Shown here: piece by piece, positions 7,052 to 14,804 of the stretch
Position numbering within the stretch: the stretch's first letter is position 1
How the letters are laid out: each line of letters begins with the position of its first letter
The notes under the pieces: generated by a model
Database searches by the model: none
What the model saw: the letters and a program-made list of their open reading frames with translations, nothing else
What the model was told of the DNA's origin: nothing
Made by a program: the position numbers and the translations under genes
Assembly: GCF_037997115.1 (NCBI RefSeq)
Contig: NZ_CP150484.1
Span: 2,364,122 to 2,398,924, forward strand
From: Amycolatopsis coloradensis
GTDB taxonomy: Bacteria; Actinomycetota; Actinomycetes; Mycobacteriales; Pseudonocardiaceae
DNA length: 34,803 nucleotides
Direction: 5' to 3'

Positions 7052-8575
7052 ATGGTGAAGAGGACGCGGGCCGAAGCGGCCGCGAGCGGCAGGCCCGAGG
7101 ACGAACGGCTCGGGATCGGCAGGAGTTTCACTTACGGCATCCAGCACGTCCTGACGATGTACGGCGGGATCATCGCGCCGCCCCTGATCATCGGCGGCGC
7201 CGCGGGCGTCTCGACCGCCGAGATCGGGCTGCTCGTCGCGTCGTGCCTGTTCATCGGTGGCCTGGCGACGATCCTGCAGTCGTTCGGCATCCCGTTCTTC
7301 GGCTCCCGGCTGCCGCTGGTCCAGGGCACTTCCTTCGCGGGCGTGGCGACGATGACCGCGATCGTGGCCGACGGCGGGCTGCCCGCCGTGTTCGGCTCGG
7401 TGATCGCGTCCGCGGTGCTCGGCCTGCTCATCACGCCGGTGTTCTCCCGGCTGGTGAAGTACTTCCCGCCGGTGGTCACCGGGACGGTGATCACGGTGAT
7501 CGGGCTCAGCCTGATGCCGGTCGCGGCCCAGTGGGCGATGGGCGACAACACCAAGGCGCCGGAGTTCGGCTCGGTCTCCAACATCGGGCTGGCCGCGATG
7601 ACGCTGGCGATCGTGCTGCTGCTCAGCAAGGTCGCCGTCCCGGCCATCTCCCGGCTCTCGATCCTCCTGTCGATCGTGGTCGGCACCGTGCTGGCCGCCG
7701 TGCTGGGCAAGGCCGATTTCTCGCAGGTCTGGGACGGTCCGATCTTCGCGGTGCCGACCCCGTTCGGCTTCGGCGCGCCGACCTTCGACGTCGCCGCGAT
7801 CGTGTCGATGTTCATCGTCGTGCTCGTGACCCTCACCGAGACCACGGCCGACATGCTCGCGGTGGGGGAGATCGTCGGCACGCGGGTCGGCAAACGCCGG
7901 ATCGGCGACGGGCTGCGCGCCGACATGGCGTCCTCGGCGGTCGCGCCGGTCTTCAACGGGTTAATGCAGAGCGCGTTCGCCCAGAACGTCGGTCTCGTCG
8001 CGATCACCGGCGTCCGGAGCCGGTTCGTGGTGACCGCAGGCGGCGTGATCCTGCTGGTCCTCGGCATGCTCCCGGTGCTCGGCCGGGTGGTCGCCGCGAT
8101 CCCGTACCCGGTGCTGGGCGGCGCCGGTCTCGTGCTGTTCGGCACGGTGGCGGCGTCCGGTATCAAGACGCTGTCCAAAGTGGACTACAACGGGAACATG
8201 AACCTGGTGATCGTCGCGGCCTCCGTCGGGCTGGGCATGGTCCCGATCGCGGCGCCGGAGTTCTACCACCACTTCCCGGCGTGGGTCGGCACGATCTTCC
8301 ACTCGGGGATCAGCTCCGCCGCGCTCATGGCCGTCGTGCTGAACCTGCTGTTCAACCACCTGAAGCCGGCCAAGGCGGGCAGCGACCCGTCGGTGTTCGC
8401 GACGGCGACCCGGGTGATCGACTACTCCGACCTCAAGGCCTTCTCCCGGCTCAAGGACGGCGACAAGATCGTCGACGGCAAGATCGTGGACGCCGAGGGC
8501 AAGCCGGTCCAGGTGCGGGACGAGGACGGCAAGCCGGTGCCGTACCGGATCGGGTCCGAGCCGGAAGAGCGCTGA
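7052..8575 (+). CDS. NCS2-family nucleobase (xanthine/uracil-type) permease
   Basis: A 507-residue polytopic inner-membrane symporter with about 12-14 transmembrane segments. It has the QH signature in the first segment (GIQHVLTMYGG) and the NAT/NCS2 signature QNVGLVAITG beginning at Gln311 (pattern Q/E/P-N-x-G-x4-T). These transporters import xanthine, uric acid or uracil with protons or sodium. After the last segment an unusual hydrophilic tail of about 70 residues (from NHLKPAKAG) ends in repeated IVDGKIVDAEGKPVQV-type text. ATG 7052 has GAGAGG upstream. The gene is divergent from the amidohydrolase with the RHS remnant between them, so both may serve nucleobase use. Confidence 0.88.
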   Translation: MVKRTRAEAAASGRPEDERLGIGRSFTYGIQHVLTMYGGIIAPPLIIGGAAGVSTAEIGLLVASCLFIGGLATILQSFGIPFFGSRLPLVQGTSFAGVATMTAIVADGGLPAVFGSVIASAVLGLLITPVFSRLVKYFPPVVTGTVITVIGLSLMPVAAQWAMGDNTKAPEFGSVSNIGLAAMTLAIVLLLSKVAVPAISRLSILLSIVVGTVLAAVLGKADFSQVWDGPIFAVPTPFGFGAPTFDVAAIVSMFIVVLVTLTETTADMLAVGEIVGTRVGKRRIGDGLRADMASSAVAPVFNGLMQSAFAQNVGLVAITGVRSRFVVTAGGVILLVLGMLPVLGRVVAAIPYPVLGGAGLVLFGTVAASGIKTLSKVDYNGNMNLVIVAASVGLGMVPIAAPEFYHHFPAWVGTIFHSGISSAALMAVVLNLLFNHLKPAKAGSDPSVFATATRVIDYSDLKAFSRLKDGDKIVDGKIVDAEGKPVQVRDEDGKPVPYRIGSEPEER

Positions 8576-8730
8576 CGCGGGTGGCGGACGGTGCGCACGG
8601 TCACGCCAGTGGTCGCCGCGAGCCGTCCGAACCCCTCACGCGTCTCCTCGGCAGGACCGGTCGAGGTCGAGCCGCGGGCCACGAGACGCCGAAAAACGGC
8701 GATCCGACACTCCGGCCGACCTGCCAAAGG

Positions 8731-8862
8731 GTGACTGTGACCTGGCGATCTGTACGAATTTGGGACGGCGACGTGTGCGACGCGGCAAGACCTGCGACAA
8801 TGGACGGCGAGATCGGGGCATCGAATGGGCTCAGACTCGCTATGAAGAGCAGGTAAAAAAGT
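8731..8862 (+). promoter_or_regulatory. Probable promoter and leader of the first cold-shock gene
   Basis: The 287-bp gap before the cold-shock gene holds no convincing gene. GTGACT (8731-8736), a 16-bp spacer and TACGAA (8753-8758) make a plausible promoter, giving a leader of about 100 nt. A purine-rich GAAGAGCAGGT just before ATG 8863 is the ribosome-binding site. The part nearer the permease (8576-8700) shows nothing recognisable. Confidence 0.35.
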
Positions 8863-9066
8863 ATGGCTCAGGGCAGCGTTAAGTGGTTCAACGGCGAAAA
8901 GGGCTTCGGCTTCATCGCTCAGGACGACGGCGGACCGGACGTTTTCGTGCACTACTCGGAGATCCAGGGCAGCGGTTTCAAGTCCCTGGACGAGGGGCAG
9001 CGCGTCGAGTTCGAGATCGGCCAAGGTCAGAAGGGCCCGCAGGCCCAGCGCGTCGTCGCCATCTGA
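8863..9066 (+). CDS. Cold-shock domain protein
   Basis: A 67-residue single cold-shock domain (OB fold) that binds single-stranded RNA and DNA and melts mRNA structure. RNP1 is KGFGFI (residues 13-18), RNP2 is VFVHY (27-31), and the usual opening GSVKWFN is present. The length is exactly that of actinobacterial CspA proteins. It is monocistronic, with a strong terminator just after the stop. A close paralogue lies at 27502-27705; they differ mainly in the 19-24 loop and around residues 36-58. Confidence 0.95.
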   Translation: MAQGSVKWFNGEKGFGFIAQDDGGPDVFVHYSEIQGSGFKSLDEGQRVEFEIGQGQKGPQAQRVVAI

Positions 9067-9075
9067 CTTTCTTCA

Positions 9076-9120
9076 CGCCGAAGGCCTCCATCCGTACCGG
9101 GTGGGGGCCTTCGGGCGTTT
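9076..9120 (+). terminator. Terminator after the cold-shock gene
   Basis: A strong GC-rich hairpin, with GAAGGCC (9080-9086) pairing with GGCCTTC (9106-9112) and further pairing of CCTCCATCC with the G-run inside, is followed by GGGCGTTT. It starts about 10 bp after the stop. Confidence 0.75.
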
Positions 9121-9142
9121 CGGGACCCGATATCGTCGATGC

Positions 9143-9187
9143 ATGCTTGTGATCGTTCGTGAGCACCCGTGCGGCCGGACGCGGTGA
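9143..9187 (+). CDS. Possible leaderless 14-codon upstream ORF
   Basis: TATCGT at 9131-9136 is a good actinobacterial -10, and an ATG follows 6 nt later at 9143, the arrangement of a leaderless transcript. The frame encodes MLVIVREHPCGRTR and ends in TGA at 9185-9187, overlapping GTG 9184 of the acetyltransferase as GTGA. That geometry would couple acetyltransferase translation to this short ORF. No -35 is obvious. Evidence is positional only. Confidence 0.35.
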   Translation: MLVIVREHPCGRTR

Positions 9188-9813
9188 GCCGCTCCGCCCT
9201 GGAGCCCGAGCAGGTCGGGCGGAAGGTGCGGTTGCGCGAGGTCGGGATCCGGGATCGCCGGGTCCTGATGGGCTTCGACCGTGACATGGCCCGCGAGGCG
9301 ACACCGCTGCTCGGCGGCGGGCACCGGCACTGGGCCTCGCACCGCTCGGGGTCCTCGGGCGACGACATCCACTTCGGCATCGAGACGGTGCGCGGCCGGA
9401 TGCTGGTCGGTTCGGTGTGCACCATCGGCGCCGACCCGGTGACCGGCCGGTTCGGCTACGGCATCGGGATCGCCCCGCGCCACCAGCGCTGCGGGTACGC
9501 CACGGATGCCATCACCGTCCTCCTGGCGCATATGTTCGGGCAGCGCGGCTTCCGCAAATGCGAGGTCAGCGTGTACGGCGGCAACCTGGCGTCGCTTTCC
9601 CTGCACGGCGGTCTCGGCTTCCGCGAGGAAGGCAGGCTGCGCGACACCGAGGTCGTGCGCGGCGAGATCAAGTATCTCGTGCGGATGGGCATCACCGCCG
9701 AAGAATTCGCCGCGCGCCCCGTCGGCAGCCTCGCCGGCCTCGGCGGGCGTGGACAGCACCGGCGGCCCCGGCGCGGCAAGCACTGGCGCACACCCGCCGC
9801 GATCAGCGGCTGA
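9184..9813 (+). CDS. GNAT-family N-acetyltransferase (RimJ/RimL-like)
   Basis: A protein of about 209 residues with the GNAT fold. It has the acetyl-CoA pyrophosphate loop QRCGYA within GIGIAPRHQRCGYATDA and the following helix, then VYGGNLASLSLHGGLGF, typical of Rim-like enzymes where N.aS...y.k.GF positions the acceptor site. Acetyl-CoA-dependent N-acetylation is inferred; the acceptor is unknown. The C-terminal 35 residues are basic and probably disordered. GTG 9184 is chosen because it overlaps the small upstream ORF as GTGA; GTG 9169 is the alternative. The gene is convergent with the response regulator, overlapping by 11 bp. Confidence 0.8.
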   Translation: MSRSALEPEQVGRKVRLREVGIRDRRVLMGFDRDMAREATPLLGGGHRHWASHRSGSSGDDIHFGIETVRGRMLVGSVCTIGADPVTGRFGYGIGIAPRHQRCGYATDAITVLLAHMFGQRGFRKCEVSVYGGNLASLSLHGGLGFREEGRLRDTEVVRGEIKYLVRMGITAEEFAARPVGSLAGLGGRGQHRRPRRGKHWRTPAAISG

Positions 9814-10450
9814 TCATCCCGGATTCGTAGGCGAAGACGACGGCCTGGACGCGGTCGCGGAGGCCGAGCTTCGTGAGGATGCGGCCGACGTGGGTCTTCA
9901 CCGTGCCCGGCGAGAGGAACAGCAGCTCGGCGATCTCGGCGTTGGACAGGCCGCGTGCCAGCTGCTGGAGCACCTCGTGTTCGCGGCCGGTGAGCCGGGC
10001 GAGCCGGTCGTCCGGCGGCGACACGGGCAGGCCGGTGACGACGCGGTCGAGCAGCCGCCGGGTGACGGTGGGCGCGAGGGTCGCTTCGCCCGCGGCGACC
10101 ACCCGGACACCGGCGAGCAGATCCGGCGCCAGCGCGTCCTTGAGCAGGAAGCCGCTGGCCCCCGCCTGGAGCGCGGCGTAGACGTATTCGTCCAGGTCGA
10201 ACGTGGTCAGCACCAGGACGCGGGCGCGCTGAGCCGCGGCGATCGCGGCGGTGGCCTCGACGCCGTCCATCTCGGGCATCCGGATGTCCATGAGCACGAC
10301 GTCGGGATCGAGTTCCGCCACCAGCGCGACGGCCTCCGCGCCGTCGCCCGCCTCGCCGACGACGTCGATGTCGTCCGCGTTGTCCAGGATCATCCGCAGG
10401 CCGGTGCGCACGAGCGCCTGGTCGTCGGCGATGACCACCCGGATCGTCAT
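9803..10450 (-). CDS. NarL/LuxR-type response regulator
   Basis: A 215-residue two-domain regulator. The receiver has the acidic pair Asp9-Asp10, the phospho-acceptor Asp55 (VVLMDIRMP) and a FLLKDA lysine near 105. The C-terminal LuxR HTH begins LTGREHEVLQQLARGLSNAEIA and continues LSPGTVKTHVGRILTKL. ATG 10450 overlaps the sensor-kinase stop as ATGA, so the two form one operon and a cognate pair. The target is unknown; the divergent secreted esterase at 11789 is a reasonable candidate. Confidence 0.93.
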   Translation of the reverse strand: MTIRVVIADDQALVRTGLRMILDNADDIDVVGEAGDGAEAVALVAELDPDVVLMDIRMPEMDGVEATAAIAAAQRARVLVLTTFDLDEYVYAALQAGASGFLLKDALAPDLLAGVRVVAAGEATLAPTVTRRLLDRVVTGLPVSPPDDRLARLTGREHEVLQQLARGLSNAEIAELLFLSPGTVKTHVGRILTKLGLRDRVQAVVFAYESGMISR

Positions 10451-11649
10451 GACGGCAGGGTCGCGCGGACGGCGAAGCCGCGCTCCGCCCGCGGACCCGC
10501 GTCGAAGGTGCCGCCCAGTACGTTCACCCGTTCCCGCATCCCTTCGAGGCCGTGCCCGGTGCCGGACGGCGCTTCCGCCGCGATGCCGTCGTCGGTCACC
10601 TCGATCTCCAGTGACCCTGGCCCGTACCGCATCACGATAGTCGCCGACGCGTCCGGACCGGCGTGTTTCAGAACGTTCGTCAGCGACTCCTGCACGATCC
10701 GGTAGGCCGCCAGGTCCACTGTGGACGAAAGTGGCCGGGGCTCCCCTTCGACGCGGAACTCGACCGGCGTGCCCGCCGACCGGATGTCGGCGGCCAGCCG
10801 CGGCAGGCGCTCCGCACCGGGCCGGGGCTCCCAGTCCGGCTCGTCCTGGCCGAGCGCGCCGAGCAGGCGCCGGATCTCGCTCAACGCGCTCCGCCCGGTG
10901 TCGACGATGGCGTCCAGCGCCTCCCTCGATCGCTCGGGCCGCCGGTCCAGTTCCGCCTGGGCGCCCTGCGCCTGCAAGACCACCACGGAAAGCGCGTGGG
11001 CCACGACGTCGTGCAGTTCGCGGCTGATGCGGCCACGTTCGGCGGCCACGGCCAGCGCGGCCTGGGTGTCGCGCTCGCGTTCGAGATCCGCGGCCCGCTG
11101 CTCCAGCACCGACAGGCGGATCCGGCGCTGCCGCGTGTTCAGCCCGGCGAGCCATGCCACTCCGAGTGACAGGCCGATAGCCGGAAAACCGCCCCAGTCC
11201 TGCACTTGGTGGTCGTCGGCGTCGGTGCCGACCGGTGCCAGCGGATCGATGATGATGATCCGCGGTGGCGTCGGGACCGGTGTCCGCGTGTTCGCTTCGG
11301 AGGCATAGAACGACCACGCCGCCGCGACGAGCAGCCCCGCCGCCAGCAAAGCGACGGAACGTCGTCGCGACCCCCAGGCCGCGACGGAGAAGAGGCCGAT
11401 CAACGCCACGACATCGACGGGTTTGAGGTCGTTGCCCATGGCCAGATGCAGGAGCGAGGCCGTGCCCCCGGCCGCGAAGGTGATCGTGGGGTTCCGGTGC
11501 CGGACGAGCAAAGAAGCCAAGGCCACCAAGGAGACCAGCCACCACTCGAAGCCCTCCGGGTCGTCGGCTGCGACCACAGTGGACAGTCCGATGAGGATGG
11601 TCAGGCCGCGGTCGACGGCTCTCGGGTGATTCCTGAGGAAGGCCAGCAC
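10447..11649 (-). CDS. NarL-type sensor histidine kinase (HisKA_3)
   Basis: A membrane kinase of about 400 residues. The N-terminal half has several hydrophobic segments (for example LTILIGLSTVVA, WWLVSLVALASLLV, VVALIGLFSVAAW, SVALLAAGLLVAAAW), then a coiled linker, the HisKA_3 phospho-site ERGRISRELHDVVAHAL (His213), and an HATPase domain with N box ESLTNVLKHAG and DDGIAAE and GHGLEGMRERV glycine boxes. GTG 11649 is a conservative start; the frame is open much further, and ATG 11790 would run into the divergent esterase start, so the N-terminus is uncertain. Its stop overlaps the response regulator by 4 bp. Confidence 0.85.
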   Translation of the reverse strand: MLAFLRNHPRAVDRGLTILIGLSTVVAADDPEGFEWWLVSLVALASLLVRHRNPTITFAAGGTASLLHLAMGNDLKPVDVVALIGLFSVAAWGSRRRSVALLAAGLLVAAAWSFYASEANTRTPVPTPPRIIIIDPLAPVGTDADDHQVQDWGGFPAIGLSLGVAWLAGLNTRQRRIRLSVLEQRAADLERERDTQAALAVAAERGRISRELHDVVAHALSVVVLQAQGAQAELDRRPERSREALDAIVDTGRSALSEIRRLLGALGQDEPDWEPRPGAERLPRLAADIRSAGTPVEFRVEGEPRPLSSTVDLAAYRIVQESLTNVLKHAGPDASATIVMRYGPGSLEIEVTDDGIAAEAPSGTGHGLEGMRERVNVLGGTFDAGPRAERGFAVRATLPS

Positions 11650-11788
11650 CAGCCGAGCGTAATCCCGGATCGGGCGCCGCGGATCCCTCTCGCGGCAGAC
11701 CTCGGGATACGACCTGCGGCAGACGCGCGGATACGACGCCGGGCTCCAGCCTGGACGCAGGAAGATCCTCGACAGAAACGGAAACCTC

Positions 11789-12877
11789 ATGAGACGGCTT
11801 CTCGTCGCGCTGGCCGCCCTCGCCGGCATGGTGTCCTTGGCGAGCCCGGCCGCGGCGGCGCCACGTCTGACACTGCCGCCGCCGACCGGCTCGCATCCCG
11901 TCGGCTCCACCGACCTCCACCTCGTCGATCGCTCGCGCCAGGACCCCTGGGTGCCGTCCGGGCCGCGCGAGCTGATGGTGTCGATGTTCTACCCCGCGCT
12001 GGTGCCGATCGGCCCGAAACGGGCCTACCTCACCTTGGCCGAGGCCAAGGCGTTCCTGACCGAATCGGGCCTCCCCGACGTCGACCCCGCACTGGTCGCC
12101 GGGACCCGGACCAGCGCCAGGGTCGACGCCCCGCCCCTGCCGGGCAAGCACGCGCTCGTCGTCCTGTCGCCGGGATTCGGCAAACCGCGCACGACGCTCA
12201 CCGGGCTCGCGGAAGAGCTGGCGAGCAAGGGGTTCGTCGTCGCGCTGATCGGCCACAACCACGAGTCCCACGGCACCGCCTTCCCCGACGGACGCGTCAC
12301 CGGATGCGCCGCGTGCGGATCGGCTTCGGAACTGCTCCCGCCGATCCGCTCCGCGGACGCCTCCTTCGTCCTCGACACGCTGACCAGGCCTGCGTCGCAC
12401 TGGTCCCGGCTGATCGACCGGACGCGCATCGGGATGGCTGGCCATTCGATCGGCGGGTACAGCACGCCGGCCGCGATGGTCGACGACCGGCGGATCCGCG
12501 CGGGCGCCGACCTGGACGGCAGGCTGTGGTCGCCGATCCCCGCGTCCGGGATCGACCGGCCGTTCCTGCTGCTCGGCCGCGAAAGCGAGTACACCCCGGC
12601 CGGCCCGGACACCACGTGGGCGGGCAGCTGGCCGAACCTCACCGGCTGGAAGCGCTGGATCAGTGTCGCGGCGGCCGGGCACGCGTCCTTCACGGACGTC
12701 GGTGTACTCGGTGAACAGCTCGGCCTGAGCCGGCCCGGTCTGCTTGGCGGCGAGCGTGGCATGGCGCTGACCAGGACGTACGTGTCCGCGTTCTTCGACA
12801 AGAACCTGCGCGGCGGACATCAGCCGCTGCTGGACGGGCCGGTGCCGGGCAACCCCGAGATCAAGTTCTGGAACTAG
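11789..12877 (+). CDS. Secreted PAF-acetylhydrolase-like esterase
   Basis: A 362-residue exported alpha/beta hydrolase. A Sec signal peptide (MRRLLVALAALAGMVSLASP) ends at AAA-AP, about residue 24. The nucleophile elbow GHSIGG (Ser220), an acid at about Asp241 or Asp243 (ADLDGRLW), and His298 (AGHASFTD) match the platelet-activating-factor acetylhydrolase/dienelactone-type family. Relatives hydrolyse short-chain or phospholipid esters outside the cell. An oxyanion-type VVLSPGFGKPRT lies upstream of the nucleophile. It is divergent from the two-component genes and its stop overlaps the convergent SDR stop by 4 bp. Confidence 0.85.
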   Translation: MRRLLVALAALAGMVSLASPAAAAPRLTLPPPTGSHPVGSTDLHLVDRSRQDPWVPSGPRELMVSMFYPALVPIGPKRAYLTLAEAKAFLTESGLPDVDPALVAGTRTSARVDAPPLPGKHALVVLSPGFGKPRTTLTGLAEELASKGFVVALIGHNHESHGTAFPDGRVTGCAACGSASELLPPIRSADASFVLDTLTRPASHWSRLIDRTRIGMAGHSIGGYSTPAAMVDDRRIRAGADLDGRLWSPIPASGIDRPFLLLGRESEYTPAGPDTTWAGSWPNLTGWKRWISVAAAGHASFTDVGVLGEQLGLSRPGLLGGERGMALTRTYVSAFFDKNLRGGHQPLLDGPVPGNPEIKFWN

Positions 12878-13830
12878 CCGAGGAAGGTCCCGGTGAGGCT
12901 CTCGGAGAGCTTCCAGAGCCGCGCGGCCTCACCGGGATCGATCGCGTACGGGCGCACGCCGACCCACTCGCCCTCTTCGGGGGCGATCTCGGCGATGTCG
13001 CAGTCCTCGCAGTAGAGCCCGCCCATCCCGTCGAGCCGCGGTGACGTCGCCGCCCAGACCTGGGTCGCCGCGCCCTGCTCCGGCGTTTTGAAATCCGGGT
13101 CGGCCAGGTTGCCGTGTTCGTCGATCCAGCCGCGCTCGACCATCTCCTCCTGCCGCAGATGCCGCTGCAGGGGCGTGAGGATGGCGCCCGGATGCAGGCT
13201 GAACGCGCGGATCCCGTGGTCGGCGCCGAGCGTGTCCAGCCGCACCGCGAACAGCACGTTCGCCGTCTTGGCCTGGCCGTACGCGAGCCAGCGGTCGTAG
13301 CCGCGGTCGAACTGGACGTCGTCCCAGCGCATCGGCGAGGAATGGTGACCGGAGGAGGACACCGTGACGACGCGGGCGCCGCCGTCCGCCTTCAGCGCGG
13401 GCCAGAGACGGCTCACCAGGGCGTGGTGGCCGAGGTGGCAGATCGCGAAATGCGACTCCCAGCCGTGGCCGACCCGCCGTTCCGGCGCGGCCATGATCCC
13501 GGCGTTCGCGATCAGCAGGTCGACCGGACGCCCGGTGCCGAGGAACCGCCGGGCGAAGGCCTCGACGCTCGCCAAATCGGCGAGGTCGAGCTCGTCGACC
13601 TCGGCACCGGAGATCCCGGCGAGCGCGGCCTCGGCGTCGGCCGGACGGCGCGCGGGGACGACCACCTGCGCGCCGGCGTTCGCGAGCGCGCGCGTGGTTT
13701 CCAGTCCCAGGCCCGAATAGCCGCCGGTGACGACGGCGAGCTTGCCCGAAAGGTCGATCCCGTCCAGTACTTCCCCGGCGGTGCTGCGCGCGCCGAAGCC
13801 GGAGCCGATCTTGTGCTGTGAAGTGGTCAT
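12874..13830 (-). CDS. Short-chain dehydrogenase/reductase (SDR)
   Basis: A 318-residue Rossmann-fold oxidoreductase of the WW-domain-oxidoreductase/retinol-dehydrogenase-like SDR subgroup. The cofactor motif is TGGYSGLG (residues 35-42), the NAG motif IANAG is near 107, catalytic Ser is around 157-159 (VTVSSSG), and Tyr183/Lys187 lie in YGQAK. Basic residues after strand 2 (PARRP) suggest NADPH. The start is leaderless: a MerR-type promoter ends 7 nt before ATG 13830. The divergent MerR regulator almost certainly controls it. The substrate is unknown. Confidence 0.9.
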   Translation of the reverse strand: MTTSQHKIGSGFGARSTAGEVLDGIDLSGKLAVVTGGYSGLGLETTRALANAGAQVVVPARRPADAEAALAGISGAEVDELDLADLASVEAFARRFLGTGRPVDLLIANAGIMAAPERRVGHGWESHFAICHLGHHALVSRLWPALKADGGARVVTVSSSGHHSSPMRWDDVQFDRGYDRWLAYGQAKTANVLFAVRLDTLGADHGIRAFSLHPGAILTPLQRHLRQEEMVERGWIDEHGNLADPDFKTPEQGAATQVWAATSPRLDGMGGLYCEDCDIAEIAPEEGEWVGVRPYAIDPGEAARLWKLSESLTGTFLG

Positions 13831-13837
13831 GCGGCGG

Positions 13838-13868
13838 ACGCTAGGAGCTAGAGGGCCCTCTAGGTCAA
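13838..13868 (-). promoter_or_regulatory. MerR-type SDR promoter with 19-bp spacer and dyad operator
   Basis: On the minus strand TTGACC (13863-13868) and TAGCGT (13838-13843) are separated by exactly 19 bp, the over-long spacer typical of MerR-activated promoters. The spacer holds the perfect 16-bp palindrome CTAGAGGGCCCTCTAG (13848-13863), extendable with one mismatch to 22 bp. The -10 lies 7 nt before ATG 13830, so the SDR message is leaderless. On the plus strand TATCGT (13873-13878) lies 7 nt before GTG 13886, so the MerR gene also looks leaderless and its promoter overlaps the same operator. Confidence 0.85.
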
Positions 13869-13885
13869 CCGCTATCGTCGCCGGC

Positions 13886-14278
13886 GTGACGGAACTCGCG
13901 ATCGGCCAGGTCGCCGCCCGGACGGGCCTCAGCGTGCACGCGCTTCGCTTCTACGAGAAGGAAGGACTGCTCGCGGCGGCGGTGAAACGGGACGCGAACG
14001 GCCGCCGCGTGTACACCGAACAGGACGTCGACTGGCTGGTGAACTGCACGAAGTTCCGGGCGTCCGGGATGCCGCTCGCCACCATCCGCGAATTCGCCGA
14101 ACTCGTCCGGCAGGGACCGGGAAACGAGGAAAAGCGGCTGGAGCTGCTGCGGGAACACCAGAACACCGTCCGGGACCGGATCGCCGAACTGGCCGACTGC
14201 CTGGAGCTGATCAGCCGGAAGGTCGAGGTCTACGAGGAGCATGTCGCGCGGGGGACGGCGGACGGACTCTGGCGCTAG
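13886..14278 (+). CDS. MerR-family regulator of the divergent SDR
   Basis: A 130-residue MerR protein. The HTH and wing occupy residues 3-70 (ELAIGQVAARTGLSVHALRFYEKEGLL and a RRVYTEQDVDWL continuation), followed by a dimerisation helix (RLELLREHQNTVRDRIAELADCLELI in pieces). There is no cysteine set typical of metal sensors, so an organic ligand is more likely. GTG 13886 is chosen because family homology begins there and a -10 ends 7 nt upstream; a longer frame reaches back into the SDR. It probably binds the 16-bp palindrome between the genes and regulates both the SDR and itself. Confidence 0.9.
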   Translation: MTELAIGQVAARTGLSVHALRFYEKEGLLAAAVKRDANGRRVYTEQDVDWLVNCTKFRASGMPLATIREFAELVRQGPGNEEKRLELLREHQNTVRDRIAELADCLELISRKVEVYEEHVARGTADGLWR

Positions 14279-14314
14279 CTGTCACGTTTCGCGCGGCGGC
14301 ATCGTCCAGGGGGT

Positions 14315-14698
14315 ATGACAACACAGCTCGCCAGGTTCACCGACCAGAAGACGATCCTGCTGAAGACCTTCAAGAGGGACGGGACGCCCATCGGGACGCC
14401 GGTCAACATCGCCGTCGAAGGGGATCACGCGTACATCCGCACGTATGACGCGGCGTGGAAGGCCAAGCGCATGCGGAACGATCCGCGGATCGAGATCGCC
14501 CCTTCGACGTTCCGCGGCATCCCGACCGGCGAGCCCGTGAGCGGACGGGTTCGCCTGCTCGACGGTGACGAGGCACGGCACGCGGCCGATCGCCTGGCCA
14601 GGAAGCATCGGCTCCTGCATGGCTTCCTCGTCCCGCTCCTGCACCGGCTGAAGAAGTACAGGACGCTCCACTACGAAGTCCGGCTGGACCTCGAGTAA
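14315..14698 (+). CDS. PPOX-class F420-dependent oxidoreductase-like protein
   Basis: A 127-residue split-barrel flavin/deazaflavin-binding protein. The pattern KTILLKTFKRDGTPIGTPV, then YIRTYDAAWKAKRMRNDPRIEIAP and GRVRLLDG, is that of the Rv2074/Rv1155-like PPOX class, many of which use coenzyme F420 to reduce biliverdin or other substrates. Length is typical. A G-rich ribosome-binding site (CAGGGGG) precedes ATG 14315. It stands alone 36 bp after the MerR gene, in the same direction, so read-through is possible. Confidence 0.85.
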   Translation: MTTQLARFTDQKTILLKTFKRDGTPIGTPVNIAVEGDHAYIRTYDAAWKAKRMRNDPRIEIAPSTFRGIPTGEPVSGRVRLLDGDEARHAADRLARKHRLLHGFLVPLLHRLKKYRTLHYEVRLDLE

Positions 14699-14753
14699 AG
14701 TCCACAATGGACAGACGCTGCCACCCGATCGGTGCAACGTTTCGCCTGGCGAT

Positions 14754-14790
14754 GGCCAGGAGCGGCCCCTAAGCTTTGCCGCTCCTGGCC
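14754..14790 (+). promoter_or_regulatory. Perfect 13-bp inverted repeat just upstream of the MCE gene
   Basis: GGCCAGGAGCGGC (14754-14766) and GCCGCTCCTGGCC (14778-14790) enclose an 11-nt loop containing TAAGCT, a plausible -10. The hairpin ends 14 bp before ATG 14805, leaving the ribosome-binding site (GAGGTGAGA) just outside it. It may terminate the upstream PPOX gene, or act as an operator or attenuator for the MCE gene. There is no U-run. Confidence 0.6.
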
Positions 14791-14804
14791 TGCGAGGTGA
14801 GACG

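Noticed and set aside
8422..9024. Minus-strand frame spanning the gap before the cold-shock gene
   Set aside because: A stretch reading EETREGFGRLAATTGV looked protein-like, but the frame runs antisense through the cold-shock gene and the permease end, and I see no start signal or domain.
9803..12820. A single 1,005-codon open frame on the minus strand
   Set aside because: Only its last 215 codons are a real protein (the response regulator); the rest is the antisense or alternate frame of the kinase and esterase genes. High GC makes such long shadows common.
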